From contig JAGQKV010000022.1 of the NCBI GenBank assembly GCA_020429915.1, positions 116,219 through 168,026 of the forward strand: DNA of 51,808 bases, written 5' to 3'. The notes below the pieces were generated by a model that was not told the origin of the DNA, did no database searches, and saw only the letters and a program-made list of their open reading frames with translations. The first letter of the stretch is position 1; every line of letters begins with the position of its first letter. This document shows, piece after piece, positions 8,001 through 15,504 of the stretch. This DNA is from Candidatus Omnitrophota bacterium. GTDB taxonomy: Bacteria; Omnitrophota; Gorgyraeia; Zapsychrales; Zapsychraceae. The position numbers and the translations under genes are program-made.

Positions 8001-9881
8001 ATCAACTTCTTTGCCGGAACGGATCAGTTGGATGATTTTGCAAAGGAACTTCGTCTGGCGGCGTACTTGTCACCGCTGGGGACCCGGTACGGATACATCG
8101 CCGAAACCGGCGTTTATCCGCTGCGTGCGCATAAAGGGCACGAAGCCACGCTGGCTTACCGCACTCCCGAAGAAATAGCGGCCGGGCAGACACCGTTGCT
8201 TGCCAACCGTTCAGTCAATTTCTTCCTAAACCAGCGGTTGTTAGAAGGGGATCAAGAATTTTACAATCAAACGTTTCAGAATGTAACCGGTCTTGACCGA
8301 TATGACAATGTGAACGGTGCGAATATTCATCAGACGAATGACTCAATGACCTTCCCGAATATTCAGCGCGCGGCGCAGGTGGCGCCCACCGTACTTTTTG
8401 AGTTCGAACGTATGACACCGGCTGTCGAGCGGAAGCTGCGGGCCTTTAACCAAGCCTTCCTGGAACGTATGGGCGAACTGTACCAAACCCGTCCGGACTT
8501 TGCTTTGCTGGCCGATCAAGCCCGTGATCAGAACACCCGTGCCGACGCGGCCCGGCTGGCGATCAGCCGGCTGGCTGATGAGGCCGAGGACACCTTGAGC
8601 GCTTTGCGCGAACTCCTGCAAGAACGGTTCGGCCGCCTGGCCAGTCTCTTTGAAGGGGTCCGTTACGAGTTTACGGCTGAGGAGATCGCTTTGATGACCG
8701 TCGAGATTGAAGGGCTTCTGCAGGATCGTCTGCGCACCCCGGGCGTCGGTTATGTCGACGTTGTCGTTCAGGCTTTTGAACTCTCAAGCAGCCGCGACGA
8801 TGACGGCAATTTTCTGGTGCGGCCGATTGAGTTCGTCGCCTTCCTCAGCGGCACCGACAGCATTCCTCTCACGCCGGTCGAAGTGGTAGAAACGCTGCGG
8901 AATTCACAGCTGCTTTCGGTGCGGATGATCGCCGCAGCTGCCGCGCGCGGACAACTGATCGTTCGGGCGGACAGTTATGCCTTGGCCGTGCGGTCCCCCG
9001 ATAATATCAGCGCTGCCGAAATCCGCAGCATTGAGCAGGCGACGATGACGCGTCTGCGGGAGTCCGAGGTCAGTACCCTCGCCGACATCCTGTTGACCCA
9101 GGACCAGCTGCGGCAACGGTATGCCGTTGAAGAAGCGGATGAATTGCAGCAAATCAGCGCAGCGGCAGCCGAGTACAATTTTGCCCTGCCGGGAACGCCG
9201 GGCAGCACCTTGTTGGTAACCAACGGTGAGGTCCTTAACCTGCTCATCGACGAGATGAACCTGGTGTTGATGGCGTTGAACCAGGATTCGGTGAGCCGCT
9301 ACGCGGAAATCCGTCGGGCCCTGGACGAAGCGACCGGAGGACGGACCGCCGATGTAATCCGTTCGGGAGAAAATTACGAGATGGACGTGGTGGAACTGGT
9401 CCGCAACCTGAGTACATTGACGGGCAGCTCGGTGGACAATATTAACCTCGCGTTTTCGATCCCGTCCGCGTCCGACTTCCTGAAACACATCGCCAATGTT
9501 TCGGAAGTCAACCGGCGGGCCCAGGAACCGGCTGAAACGGTCACCGTAGCCGCGGCGGACGCCGCCGTCACCGCGGAGGTCAAGCCGGATACCACCGGGG
9601 GTATCGATCTCAACCCGCGTATGCTCGACCTGCAAATCAAGCGTGACAGTGAAGGCGTCCCGTTGCCGGTCAATCAGCAGCCGCTGGAAAACATGAACGT
9701 CACAGGTTTCGTACCCCTTATCATCAATGTGACCCCCATGACCAATCTCCCGCTGCTGTTCGGAATGAACGAATCCGACCAGCCGCCGCAGCAGGAATTC
9801 GGATTGGGCACGGCCGCTTCCCCTGAAGAATCGGCCGGGATCGTCATTCCGCAGGAGGCAGAACTGGGCCTTTTGCGGTAA
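2067..9881 (+). CDS. Giant exported protein with tandem FBPase-like and phosphoglucose isomerase-like domains
   Basis: 2604 residues. The start has AAGGAG at 2055-2060. Residues 14-38 form a signal peptide (basic start, hydrophobic core, ASA before QQ). Residues about 40-450 are a region I recall from Omnitrophota giant proteins (begins INPNNLNLPKLGAMVRP). About 500-750 reads as a degenerate class I fructose-1,6-bisphosphatase: the DPLDGSS position is TSLESPF (546-552), and the family's C-terminal motif survives as FAGSRE (734-739). About 850-1190 is a second FBPase domain with expected metal ligands: SEED (907-910), DPIDGSS (932-938) and KLRLFFE ending at E1135. About 1500-1960 matches phosphoglucose isomerase: NGIG (1578-1581), ISRSGSTWEG (1629-1638), PDIGGR (1684-1689) and possible catalytic E1778. 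The remainder is unassigned, with a hydrophobic stretch near residue 2550. FBPase and PGI are consecutive gluconeogenic steps, so an exported fusion is very odd. Activity and location are inference. Confidence 0.85.
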   Translation: MHRQSFRRFSGIRKVITSVLILPFITSFIIPPQLASAQQIINPNNLNLPKLGAMVRPTDAYEPAQLLGIIAHPDNPLAFDFIVDQGEELLEGQAFNEEARRLIKYFLASLTTPEEEMWVNLSPYEGERVIPSNLGITEMGRDMLAQDYILKQLTASLMYPEEELGGEFWQRVRKRAMEKYGHADIPMNTYNKIWIVPKRATVYQSGASALILENELQVMIEEDYVALNANLDNKSFGFDQVDKEEAEEISGVTSEIIKEILIPEIEYEVNNGRHFAKLRQIANAMVLATWYKKNLKDTLLGYVYVDQNKTRGIDLDDKTAKDQIYDRYIQAFERGVYNYIKEEYDPREEQIILRKYFSGGLDWIDYDDRTSILVREQGATIPGRLVDTATDTVQNNDGRLRLVENIFQDTGPNADIDTINAIENLASRPLDVSQTGSTISLKPKITPFNVRRDAAVLATDKFRGLDRNIAESIQRTLVQGAAGLAGLATVVTRDDYEFQAKSQVPDLIRNRLVELFRANPQVATIYVDGQRTDFPDAEGALVVRATSLESPFNLSTGTANGTSFEVYQRDGQQLNVRLSGRIMWGTRQRVTLSDGTVTQDYQLTEDNQLVEVPKFRETGGNELRIKEEGSYYAFGGFSKNRPAGVQAFMRDVLPTLSGVKNRNAEAVTPDSYLIANKNGMMANWMTWGEAAGLAQIYEAAGAVTMVMTPQGMRNVSEIPMTEERLSGNEEVYVFAGSRETVGRVRQFLNARTDEYAQNSRPRPRQPRNGISDAVYRESFETYLSNEVNVPTAAKVSQVAASDLKGRAIAAATAVTEAFISPTPIEEGLLDDNQRQIVRELKEKYPDALTPDGEQLASLRDVLRGYRKNPDRPKIRNASGDMQHPLDFAFNNIINYVLRQNGITAIISEEDATIVRGMGQENLDSYRLVAFTDPIDGSSQIEDGGAFGSIIGIGFLKPNETLEAGEFNPRERFLLGFDLGYSTGTTIGMFNLANNEGRPEVVQFGLTRTEDDRLEFRREFTFQNLIDAEMAQPFVRESLVPAVNRERPEDSALHLALGGAFADSSPQYRIFMESLIDRYGMVPQYTGALQIDEKRLSTVPKVTRAAGVGYIYPTQYTRDRETQELKASKKLRLFFEGYYYAMKRRAMGAEVLDTDKVEPILNDRARGNSPSGAKASFMSGSSWMTKMYMSWNDYLERNTNRVPDVWRLSETELRDEFGRFLDDYIESSRRLIQDLVTLSREDGRQTKTPEQVRRALLTYDSVDKGRNYFPDLFRQTRESAYDRLFPNDRPGVEVVSDFVPTPLPRRDQAILADVTKTADVVGTEPVIVSRAVAQSLNRRKILDDFAEAGGISPQVTIENMVRIGMATRAEGADIYDFQLTDDFYADEKLAALRDAQVQSSQNPEATDLSVVRLQRILYSGINQMTLFDTLSNDTDTRQFVQNLERRDAFPLLTSAWVLDRAKEQVQLGRTGPQERLALRRLIDLSAPAAFRSASGIDVSFSTPSDLLVSSPLLKALEEYQRSYQSDIARGQFNYRGTGTRQTVGEYFRQDFQPNHYDRIRQYVAEQFDGGRNLKTIVSNGIGANDQFMWALVEMYNRNRGENDPVWRHVTTMRDLEGLDMDPATTLFIDISRSGSTWEGVQVANQTLAQGFNKRIVLANGGALKAISDQANAQQEGVSLQVGMQPDIGGRNMHRKTPIFYTAQTVVGMFVPEMDAPNFARLHDEFDQLNDFSNPRSIAVNAAKLLHGMIELKGTDHVTFISNTEQTRILGTELGQYFMEGANKDHVISFSEHDLSDQALEPPELLTALASSPAGERSFAIAVLDLASPSYAEENARVEALKPRMPVVRFVVDSREGPMEGLSLTQQAAFDIFTTDFITALTSLLRVDANSNPNVKVVRTLTADYVAQWEETARRYRTDPIGSGQTDLLFSFGRPGTEEQSSVGTPQKQTPINSQEDARAQGIALADQMFADEVARGRDRINFFAGTDQLDDFAKELRLAAYLSPLGTRYGYIAETGVYPLRAHKGHEATLAYRTPEEIAAGQTPLLANRSVNFFLNQRLLEGDQEFYNQTFQNVTGLDRYDNVNGANIHQTNDSMTFPNIQRAAQVAPTVLFEFERMTPAVERKLRAFNQAFLERMGELYQTRPDFALLADQARDQNTRADAARLAISRLADEAEDTLSALRELLQERFGRLASLFEGVRYEFTAEEIALMTVEIEGLLQDRLRTPGVGYVDVVVQAFELSSSRDDDGNFLVRPIEFVAFLSGTDSIPLTPVEVVETLRNSQLLSVRMIAAAAARGQLIVRADSYALAVRSPDNISAAEIRSIEQATMTRLRESEVSTLADILLTQDQLRQRYAVEEADELQQISAAAAEYNFALPGTPGSTLLVTNGEVLNLLIDEMNLVLMALNQDSVSRYAEIRRALDEATGGRTADVIRSGENYEMDVVELVRNLSTLTGSSVDNINLAFSIPSASDFLKHIANVSEVNRRAQEPAETVTVAAADAAVTAEVKPDTTGGIDLNPRMLDLQIKRDSEGVPLPVNQQPLENMNVTGFVPLIINVTPMTNLPLLFGMNESDQPPQQEFGLGTAASPEESAGIVIPQEAELGLLR

Positions 9882-9908
9882 TCCATCGGGGATAGTTCCA
9901 TCGAGAGA

Positions 9909-9952
9909 CCCTGTCCCGGTCCGCTCCGGCGGAACAGCGGACAGGGTTTTTT
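9909..9952 (+). terminator. Intrinsic terminator after the giant gene
   Basis: CCCTGTCC (9909-9916) pairs with GGACAGGG (9939-9946), followed directly by six T bases (9947-9952). It lies 28 bases after the stop codon and closes the giant gene as a single transcription unit. Confidence 0.9.
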
Positions 9953-10086
9953 GTCGGTCGCCGGAGCCGAAGAGCGGGGGGCATCCTATTTGGGAGAGAT
10001 TTCGCTGGCCAGCCCCGGGCATTCGTATATAATAATATCTATTAAATCCTAACCCGTTTACCATCAGGTACATTTCCACCGGCATC

Positions 10087-11148
10087 ATGATTAATATCGG
10101 ACTTATCGGCTGCGGATATTGGGGACCCAATCTGTTGCGCAATTTTATGGATTGCCCCGAAAGTCAGGTGTTTGCCGTGGCCGATCTGGACGAGTCCCGC
10201 CTCGCCTACGTTCGCGAAAAATATCCTTCCATTCATACTACCTCGGATTATACGGCCTTGTTCAATCCGGGGGTCGACGCGGTGGTCATTGCCACGCAAC
10301 CGCGGACCCACTACCGGTTGGCCAAAGAGGCCTTGCTGCAGGGCAAACATGTGCTGGTCGAGAAGCCGCTGGCCAAATCGGTGGCCGAGGCAGAAGAATT
10401 GGTCGCGCTGGCCGCCGAACGCGGGTTGAAGCTGATGGTCGGCCATACGTTTGAATACAACGCGGCGGTCCGTGAGCTTAAGAAACAAATCAAAGCGGGG
10501 ACCGTGGGCAAACCGTATTATCTCTATTCTCAACGGTTGAACTTCGGGGTTGTCCGCCAGGACGTCAATGCGCTGTGGAATCTCGCGCCGCATGATGTGT
10601 CGATTTTGATTTATCTTCTGGAGGCCATGCCGTTATCGGTGTCGTGCCGGGGTTTTGACTTTATCCAGCCGGGTATTCAGGACATCGTTTTCATGGTACT
10701 CAAGTTTCCCGATAATGTAGTAGCCCATGTGCAGGTCAGTTGGCTCGATCCCAGCAAAGTCCGTAAAATGACCGTGGTCGGCAGCGAGAAGATGATTATC
10801 TACAATGACATGGACGAGAACAAGATTCAGGTTTTCGACAAGGGAATCAAGGTTGAAAACAAGGGGGAATCGCTCGGTCCCTATGACGACTTTGAGAAGT
10901 ACAAACTGATCAAGCGGGCGGGGGATGTCCATTACCCGCCGCTGGAATTTTCCGAGCCGCTCAAGGATGAATGTCTGGACTTCGTCCGGAGTATTATCGA
11001 TGACCGCGCGCCGCTGGCGGACGGCCAAAACGGTTTGCGTGTCGTGCGCGTATTGGAAACGGCGCAGGACTCGATGGATCTGCACGGCGTGGCGCTGGAC
11101 GTCCGCCGGACCTCACCTAACAGAAAGCAACCTTCACTGACACCCTAA
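10087..11148 (+). CDS. Gfo/Idh/MocA family sugar dehydrogenase
   Basis: This 353-residue NAD(P)-dependent oxidoreductase probably acts on a nucleotide sugar. The N-terminal Rossmann fold opens with IGLIGCGYWGPN. The family motif EKPLAKS is at 92-98 (K93), and H169 in WNLAPHD fits the usual catalytic histidine. It is followed 14 bases later by a DegT-type aminotransferase, the common pair that oxidises and then aminates a UDP-sugar for surface polysaccharide (as in WbpB/WbpE), so a 3-keto sugar product is a reasonable inference. A TATAAT at 10028-10033 could be its -10 box, but no good -35 box is seen. Exact substrate unknown. Confidence 0.9.
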   Translation: MINIGLIGCGYWGPNLLRNFMDCPESQVFAVADLDESRLAYVREKYPSIHTTSDYTALFNPGVDAVVIATQPRTHYRLAKEALLQGKHVLVEKPLAKSVAEAEELVALAAERGLKLMVGHTFEYNAAVRELKKQIKAGTVGKPYYLYSQRLNFGVVRQDVNALWNLAPHDVSILIYLLEAMPLSVSCRGFDFIQPGIQDIVFMVLKFPDNVVAHVQVSWLDPSKVRKMTVVGSEKMIIYNDMDENKIQVFDKGIKVENKGESLGPYDDFEKYKLIKRAGDVHYPPLEFSEPLKDECLDFVRSIIDDRAPLADGQNGLRVVRVLETAQDSMDLHGVALDVRRTSPNRKQPSLTP

Positions 11149-11162
11149 ACACACCGGAACCC

Positions 11163-12293
11163 ATGACCATGATTCCTCTTGTCGATTTGAAAAGGCAGTA
11201 TGCCTTAATCAAGGACGAAATCAAACAGACCGTCGATCAAACGATCGACAGCATGCAGTTTATCAACGGACCGCAGATCAAGGCCTTCGAGGCCGAATTC
11301 GCGCGTCTCTCGGGAGCGCAGCACGGCGTCGGCGCCAGCTCCGGGACCACGGCCCTTCAGCTGGCCTTAAAGGCGCTCGATATCGGGCCGGGTGACGAAG
11401 TAATCACCGTACCGAATACATTCATCGCCACAACCGAGGCGATCACCCACAGCGGAGCGCGGGTGATCTTCGCGGACGTCGATGAGCGCACCTATAATAT
11501 CGATCCCGCTGCAGTGGAGGCCGCGATTACACCCAAAACAAAGGCCGTGATCGGTGTGCACCTTTACGGACAGCCGTGTGATATCATGGCCGTCACCGCG
11601 GTGGCCGACCGGCACGGGTTGAAAGTAATCTTTGATTCGGCCCAGGCACATTTGGCGGAATTCGGGGGAGAGCCCATCGGCCGTTACGGCGACGTGATTT
11701 GCTACAGTTTTTATCCGGGCAAGAATCTCGGCGCCTACGGGGATGGCGGGATCGCCTTAACCAATGACGAAGAATTGGGCCGGAAGATGTTCATGCTGGC
11801 CGATCACGGCCGGCTGGATAAATACGAGCATCTCATGGAAGGCTTCAACTTCCGCCTGTCGGAAGTGCAGGCCGCGATCCTCAACGTGAAGCTTAAGTAT
11901 CTGCCGGAGTGGACCCGCAGCCGTCAGCAGTGCGCCGCGCGTTACGATAAAATGCTCACCGAATTGTCCATCACGCCGCCCTATCGCGATGAACGTTGCA
12001 CGCATGTTTATCACCTGTATGTGATCCGTGTTCCCAATCGGGACGCGGTGAAGTCCTATCTCAACGAACGTGGCATCGGTGCCGGTGTTCACTATCCGAT
12101 CTGCCTGCATCTTCAGCAGGCCTACGCGCATTTCGGGCACAAGCCCGGAGACTTTCCGGTGGCGGAAAGGTGTGCTTCCGAGATCCTGTCTCTGCCGATG
12201 TTTCCGGAATTGACGCCCGACGATCAGCTCACCGTGATTTCGACGCTCAAAGAGGCCCTCGCCGCTTGCGGAGGAAGCGCGCAGCATGTATAG
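11163..12293 (+). CDS. DegT/DnrJ/EryC1/StrS family PLP-dependent sugar aminotransferase
   Basis: This 376-residue enzyme transfers an amino group to a keto sugar nucleotide using pyridoxal phosphate. The family's N-terminal signature (IPLVDLKRQYALI) and GTTALQLALKALDIGPGDEVI are clear. K187 in SFYPGKNLGAYGDGG is the expected PLP-binding lysine. The C-terminal motif YHLYVIRVPNRD and GVHYPICLH also fit. The length is normal. The gene before it is a sugar dehydrogenase and the next gene, a glycosyltransferase, overlaps its last 8 bases, so the three form one operon for an amino-sugar-containing glycan. The ATG at 11163 is used; an in-frame ATG three codons later is the alternative. Confidence 0.92.
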   Translation: MTMIPLVDLKRQYALIKDEIKQTVDQTIDSMQFINGPQIKAFEAEFARLSGAQHGVGASSGTTALQLALKALDIGPGDEVITVPNTFIATTEAITHSGARVIFADVDERTYNIDPAAVEAAITPKTKAVIGVHLYGQPCDIMAVTAVADRHGLKVIFDSAQAHLAEFGGEPIGRYGDVICYSFYPGKNLGAYGDGGIALTNDEELGRKMFMLADHGRLDKYEHLMEGFNFRLSEVQAAILNVKLKYLPEWTRSRQQCAARYDKMLTELSITPPYRDERCTHVYHLYVIRVPNRDAVKSYLNERGIGAGVHYPICLHLQQAYAHFGHKPGDFPVAERCASEILSLPMFPELTPDDQLTVISTLKEALAACGGSAQHV

Positions 12294-13230
12294 AGATAAA
12301 AAAATCTCACTGGTGATTCCCGCCTACAACGAAGAAAAACTTATCAAACCGACCCTGGAGAACGTCCCGCAACTCATCGACCGGATTTACGTGGTCAATG
12401 ACTGCAGTCCGGACAGGCTCGCCGACGTGGTCAACGAATTGGCCAAAAAGGACAAGCGCGTCACGCTGATCAATCATGAAGAAAATCAGGGGCCGGGCGG
12501 GGCGATCATCACCGGTTACCTGCAGTCCAATAAGGACGGTTATGATATCGCAGTTGTGGTCGGCGGTGACTATCAAATGCCGCTTGATGAGGTCGAGCAT
12601 TTCCTCGACCCGTTGATCGACAAGGAAGCGGATTATACGAAGGGCAACCGGTTTTTCGTGTGGGACAAGACCCGGGAGAAGATGCCGAAGATCCGCATTT
12701 TCGGAAATATCGTGATCACCGCCATGACCAAGATCGCCTCCGGTTATTACAAGATTATGGATGTGGTCGACGGATACACCGCGATCACCAAAGAGGCGAT
12801 CGACAAGGTCGACTGGAAGATCGCTTGGAAACGGTACGGTTATCCGATGGATTTTCTCATCCGGTTGAACGCCTACGGCATCCGGGTCAAGGATGTGCCG
12901 CGCACGCCGATTTATCTGGAAGGCGAACGCCAGTCGCAAATTAAGGGGCCGCGCTACGCGCTGCGTGTGTCGCCGATGCTGATCCGCGGGTTTTTCTGGC
13001 GGATGTATTTCAAGTACATCTATCTCGATTTTCACCCCCTGGTGTTCTTTTTTTTCTGCGGGATCATCTTGTTTCCCTTCGGATTGGTCCTGGGATTCGA
13101 ACAAATCTATCGCGAACTATTCGGCGGCGGCGCCACCGGGCCCAAGGCCATCCTCTGCGCGATGTCGATCATCACCGGACTGCAATTTTTGTTGTTCGGC
13201 ATGTGGTTCGACATGGAAATGAGCAAATAG
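12286..13230 (+). CDS. Family 2 glycosyltransferase with C-terminal membrane segments
   Basis: 314 residues. The N-terminal 230 residues are a GT-A fold like polyprenyl-phosphate sugar synthases: VIPAYNEEKLIKPTLENV at 8-25, INHEENQGPGGAIITGY near 65 and GGDYQMP near 92 in place of the usual DxD loop. VDGYTAITKEAIDKVDW matches the acceptor-loop region of this group. Two hydrophobic segments at about 245-265 and 285-305 anchor it in the membrane. It probably charges undecaprenyl phosphate or extends a lipid-linked glycan; the sugar is unknown. The start overlaps the aminotransferase stop by 8 bases, showing translational coupling. It is followed 13 bases later by a DUF354 protein. Confidence 0.88.
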   Translation: MYRDKKISLVIPAYNEEKLIKPTLENVPQLIDRIYVVNDCSPDRLADVVNELAKKDKRVTLINHEENQGPGGAIITGYLQSNKDGYDIAVVVGGDYQMPLDEVEHFLDPLIDKEADYTKGNRFFVWDKTREKMPKIRIFGNIVITAMTKIASGYYKIMDVVDGYTAITKEAIDKVDWKIAWKRYGYPMDFLIRLNAYGIRVKDVPRTPIYLEGERQSQIKGPRYALRVSPMLIRGFFWRMYFKYIYLDFHPLVFFFFCGIILFPFGLVLGFEQIYRELFGGGATGPKAILCAMSIITGLQFLLFGMWFDMEMSK

Positions 13231-13243
13231 AAGGGAGGCGCAC

Positions 13244-14290
13244 GTGCGCATCGTCGTCGATATCGGCCATCCCGCCCACGTACATTTCTTCAAACATTTT
13301 ATCCATGAATCCCGCCGGCAGGGGCACAAAATCCTTATTACGGCTGCGGATAAAGACATCGCCTTCGATCTGCTCGACGATTACAAATTCGAGTACATCA
13401 AACTCGGGACGACCGGCCGGTCGCTGATCCGCAAGGTCATGAGCGTTCCGGTGCTGGACTGGAAACTGTTCCGGGCGGTCAAAAAGTTCGATCCCGACCT
13501 GTTCTTGGGGTTGGGTTCCATCCGCGCCACTCACGTGGCCAAGATGCTCGGCAAGCATTCCATCATTTTCAATGATACGGAAGCCACGATAAAGGAACAC
13601 ATCCTTTATTACCCGTTCGCCGACCGCGTGGTCTCTCCGCGCTGCTTCGGGCGTGATTTCGGCGCCAAGCATATCCGTTACGACGGCTATCACGAACTTG
13701 CCTATCTTCACCCCGACCGCTTCCGGCCCGATCCGACGGTCCTGGAGGAATTGGGAATCGGTCCGCACGAGAACATCTACATTGTGCGCTTTATCGCCTG
13801 GGAAGCCACGCATGACATCGGTCAAAAAGGGTTCGACACCGAGGGCAAACGCGCCATTATCAAGCGGCTCAGCAAGGAGGGGCGGGTCATCATCACCTCC
13901 GAGGGGGAGTTGCCGGACGATCTTTACCAGTACCACATGTCGATCAGTCCGACCAAAATGCACGACTTACTGGCCTTTGCCAGCATGTATGTCGGAGAAG
14001 GCGCGACCATGGCTTCGGAGGCGGCGGTGCTGGGTGTGCCGGTCGTCTTTTTGAGCACTTTGGTGCACAATTACCTGCATGAACAGGCTGACGAGTATCA
14101 GTTGATCCATGTCTTCAATCAGCAGCGTCCGGCCATCGTCAAGATGCGCGAGCTGTTGGCACAACCGGACCTGAAGGAAGAATACCAACGCCGCCGTCAG
14201 CGCATGCTGGCCGACAAAGTGGATGTCACGGCGTTTATGCTCGATCTCGTCGACACCTACGCGCGGGATTATATTCTGAGTCATAGATGA
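13244..14290 (+). CDS. DUF354 family protein (GT-B-like, probable glycan enzyme)
   Basis: 348 residues of the DUF354 family, whose fold resembles UDP-GlcNAc 2-epimerase and GT-B glycosyltransferases. The opening VVDIGHPAHVHFFKHFIHE is the hallmark of the family. Further matches are FNDTEATIKEHILYYPFADRV near 110, the YDGYHELAYLHPDRF segment near 145-160, and a C-terminal nucleotide-sugar-like motif GEGATMASEAAVLGVPVVF near 245. The ATG follows AAGGGAGG at 13230-13237. Family members occur in surface polysaccharide and archaeal glycan clusters; the reaction is not established. It ends the four-gene operon that starts at 10087, and a palindromic repeat element follows. Confidence 0.88.
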   Translation: MRIVVDIGHPAHVHFFKHFIHESRRQGHKILITAADKDIAFDLLDDYKFEYIKLGTTGRSLIRKVMSVPVLDWKLFRAVKKFDPDLFLGLGSIRATHVAKMLGKHSIIFNDTEATIKEHILYYPFADRVVSPRCFGRDFGAKHIRYDGYHELAYLHPDRFRPDPTVLEELGIGPHENIYIVRFIAWEATHDIGQKGFDTEGKRAIIKRLSKEGRVIITSEGELPDDLYQYHMSISPTKMHDLLAFASMYVGEGATMASEAAVLGVPVVFLSTLVHNYLHEQADEYQLIHVFNQQRPAIVKMRELLAQPDLKEEYQRRRQRMLADKVDVTAFMLDLVDTYARDYILSHR

Positions 14291-14439
14291 TTCCGTATAT
14301 GCGTAAAAGCGTCTATGCGTGAATGCGGGGTTGAGTGGACGATATGTAGATCGCGGCAAGTTTTAGCCGACTTGTACAAAGAATGGCAGATTAATATCAA
14401 CGCGTATACACATAGACTCATACACGCATAGACGTCAGG
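14291..14439. repeat. Intergenic palindromic repeat element A
   Basis: Two imperfect inverted arms of about 40 bases flank a centre of about 65 bases. The arms are built of the word TATGCGT or variants, with a perfect 11-bp inverted pair GTCTATGCGTG (14311-14321) and CACGCATAGAC (14423-14433). On the minus strand the centre (14374-14401) reads GTTGAT-N8-GCCATT-N2-TTGTAC, the same pattern as the element at 45725-45832. The element fills the gap between the DUF354 gene and the next glycosyltransferase. Confidence 0.7.
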
Positions 14440-14442
14440 CCG

Positions 14443-15504
14443 ATGAATATACTAGTAGCCGCCCGGCTAAATTCCGAATACAAACTCAAGACCACGCTGC
14501 GGCCGCTGGTCGAGATGGAGTCGGTGGAACATATTTACCTGGTCCGCCGTACGCCTGTCGATATTCCCAAAACCACCTGCTATTGCCCGCCCGGCATCCT
14601 TGCCCGGTTCACCCTGACGGCTGAACTCTACCGGTTGCTGACGATTTTCACCCTGTGCGTGGTCAAAAAGGTCCACGTGTTGATGGGTATCCATTTTGTG
14701 CTGCATTGCGTGTACACGGCGCTGGCCGGGATGCTCTTCCGTATTCCGCTGGTGATGTTGATCATCGAAAGCCCCGACAAATACCGCGCACATTTCCTCT
14801 TTAATTTCTTTCTGCGGCGGGCCGATCTGATCGGCGTGCGCGGCAATCATTCCCGGGAGTACATCGCGGAAACAGCCGGCATCGACGCCGGGAAAATATT
14901 CATCACGCCGGATGTCCATGACTTTGACAAGGCCCGGCCGTCTGCCGATACGGTCAAGAAGTACGATCTGATTTTCATCGGTTACTACACCGTGGCCAAG
15001 CGCATCGATATCCTGTTGGAGGTGATGCAGCGGTTGCGCGAACGGATGCCCCATGTGCGCCTGGCTCTGGTCGGCGACGGGCCTTTGCGTGAAATGGTTT
15101 GTGACACCATCCGCCGGTTCGGACTGGAAGATACCGTCGACCGGCTCGGTTTTGTCGACAGCATCTACCCGTATCTGCATCAGTCCCGGGTGTTTCTGAT
15201 GACATCGCAGACCGAAGGATTGCCGACCGTCCTATTGGAGGCCCTGGGCTGCGGACTGCCGTTTATCGTCCCGGACGTCGGAGACATGCGGGACTTTGCC
15301 GTCCATGAGGAAAATGCCTTGTTGTATGAGCCGCTGAATGTGGAGCAGTGTGTGGAGGCGTGCGAGCGGCTGCTCGGCGACCCGGCCCTTTACCGACGGT
15401 TGGCCTTGGGTGCGCGGGAGATGCTTGCCGTCAAACGTCAGCAGCATACCCCGGATGCCGTACGCTGTTTGTGGCAGGAACGCCTGGAGGAGATGGTCGG
15501 ATGA
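14443..15504 (+). CDS. Family 4 (GT-B) glycosyltransferase
   Basis: 353 residues, retaining GT4-type. The N-terminal half is divergent, with a hydrophobic stretch at about 65-110 that suggests membrane attachment. The C-terminal nucleotide-sugar domain is typical: YDLIFIGYYTVAKRIDILLEVMQRL near 175-200, LALVGDGPLREMV near 208-220, DRLGFVDSIYPYLHQSRVFLMTSQTEGLPTVLLEALGCGLP near 228-270 with the EGLPTVLLEA motif containing the catalytic-type glutamate. It would add a sugar to a growing surface glycan. The stop overlaps the start of the next gene as ATGA, so they are coupled. There is no good ribosome site before the ATG; the upstream sequence is the repeat element. Confidence 0.9.
   Translation: MNILVAARLNSEYKLKTTLRPLVEMESVEHIYLVRRTPVDIPKTTCYCPPGILARFTLTAELYRLLTIFTLCVVKKVHVLMGIHFVLHCVYTALAGMLFRIPLVMLIIESPDKYRAHFLFNFFLRRADLIGVRGNHSREYIAETAGIDAGKIFITPDVHDFDKARPSADTVKKYDLIFIGYYTVAKRIDILLEVMQRLRERMPHVRLALVGDGPLREMVCDTIRRFGLEDTVDRLGFVDSIYPYLHQSRVFLMTSQTEGLPTVLLEALGCGLPFIVPDVGDMRDFAVHEENALLYEPLNVEQCVEACERLLGDPALYRRLALGAREMLAVKRQQHTPDAVRCLWQERLEEMVG

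Noticed and set aside
15348-15500. Longer start for the YfhO-like protein
   Set aside because: The extra 51 codons lie wholly inside the preceding glycosyltransferase gene and do not look like membrane protein sequence; the ATGA overlap start is the better choice.
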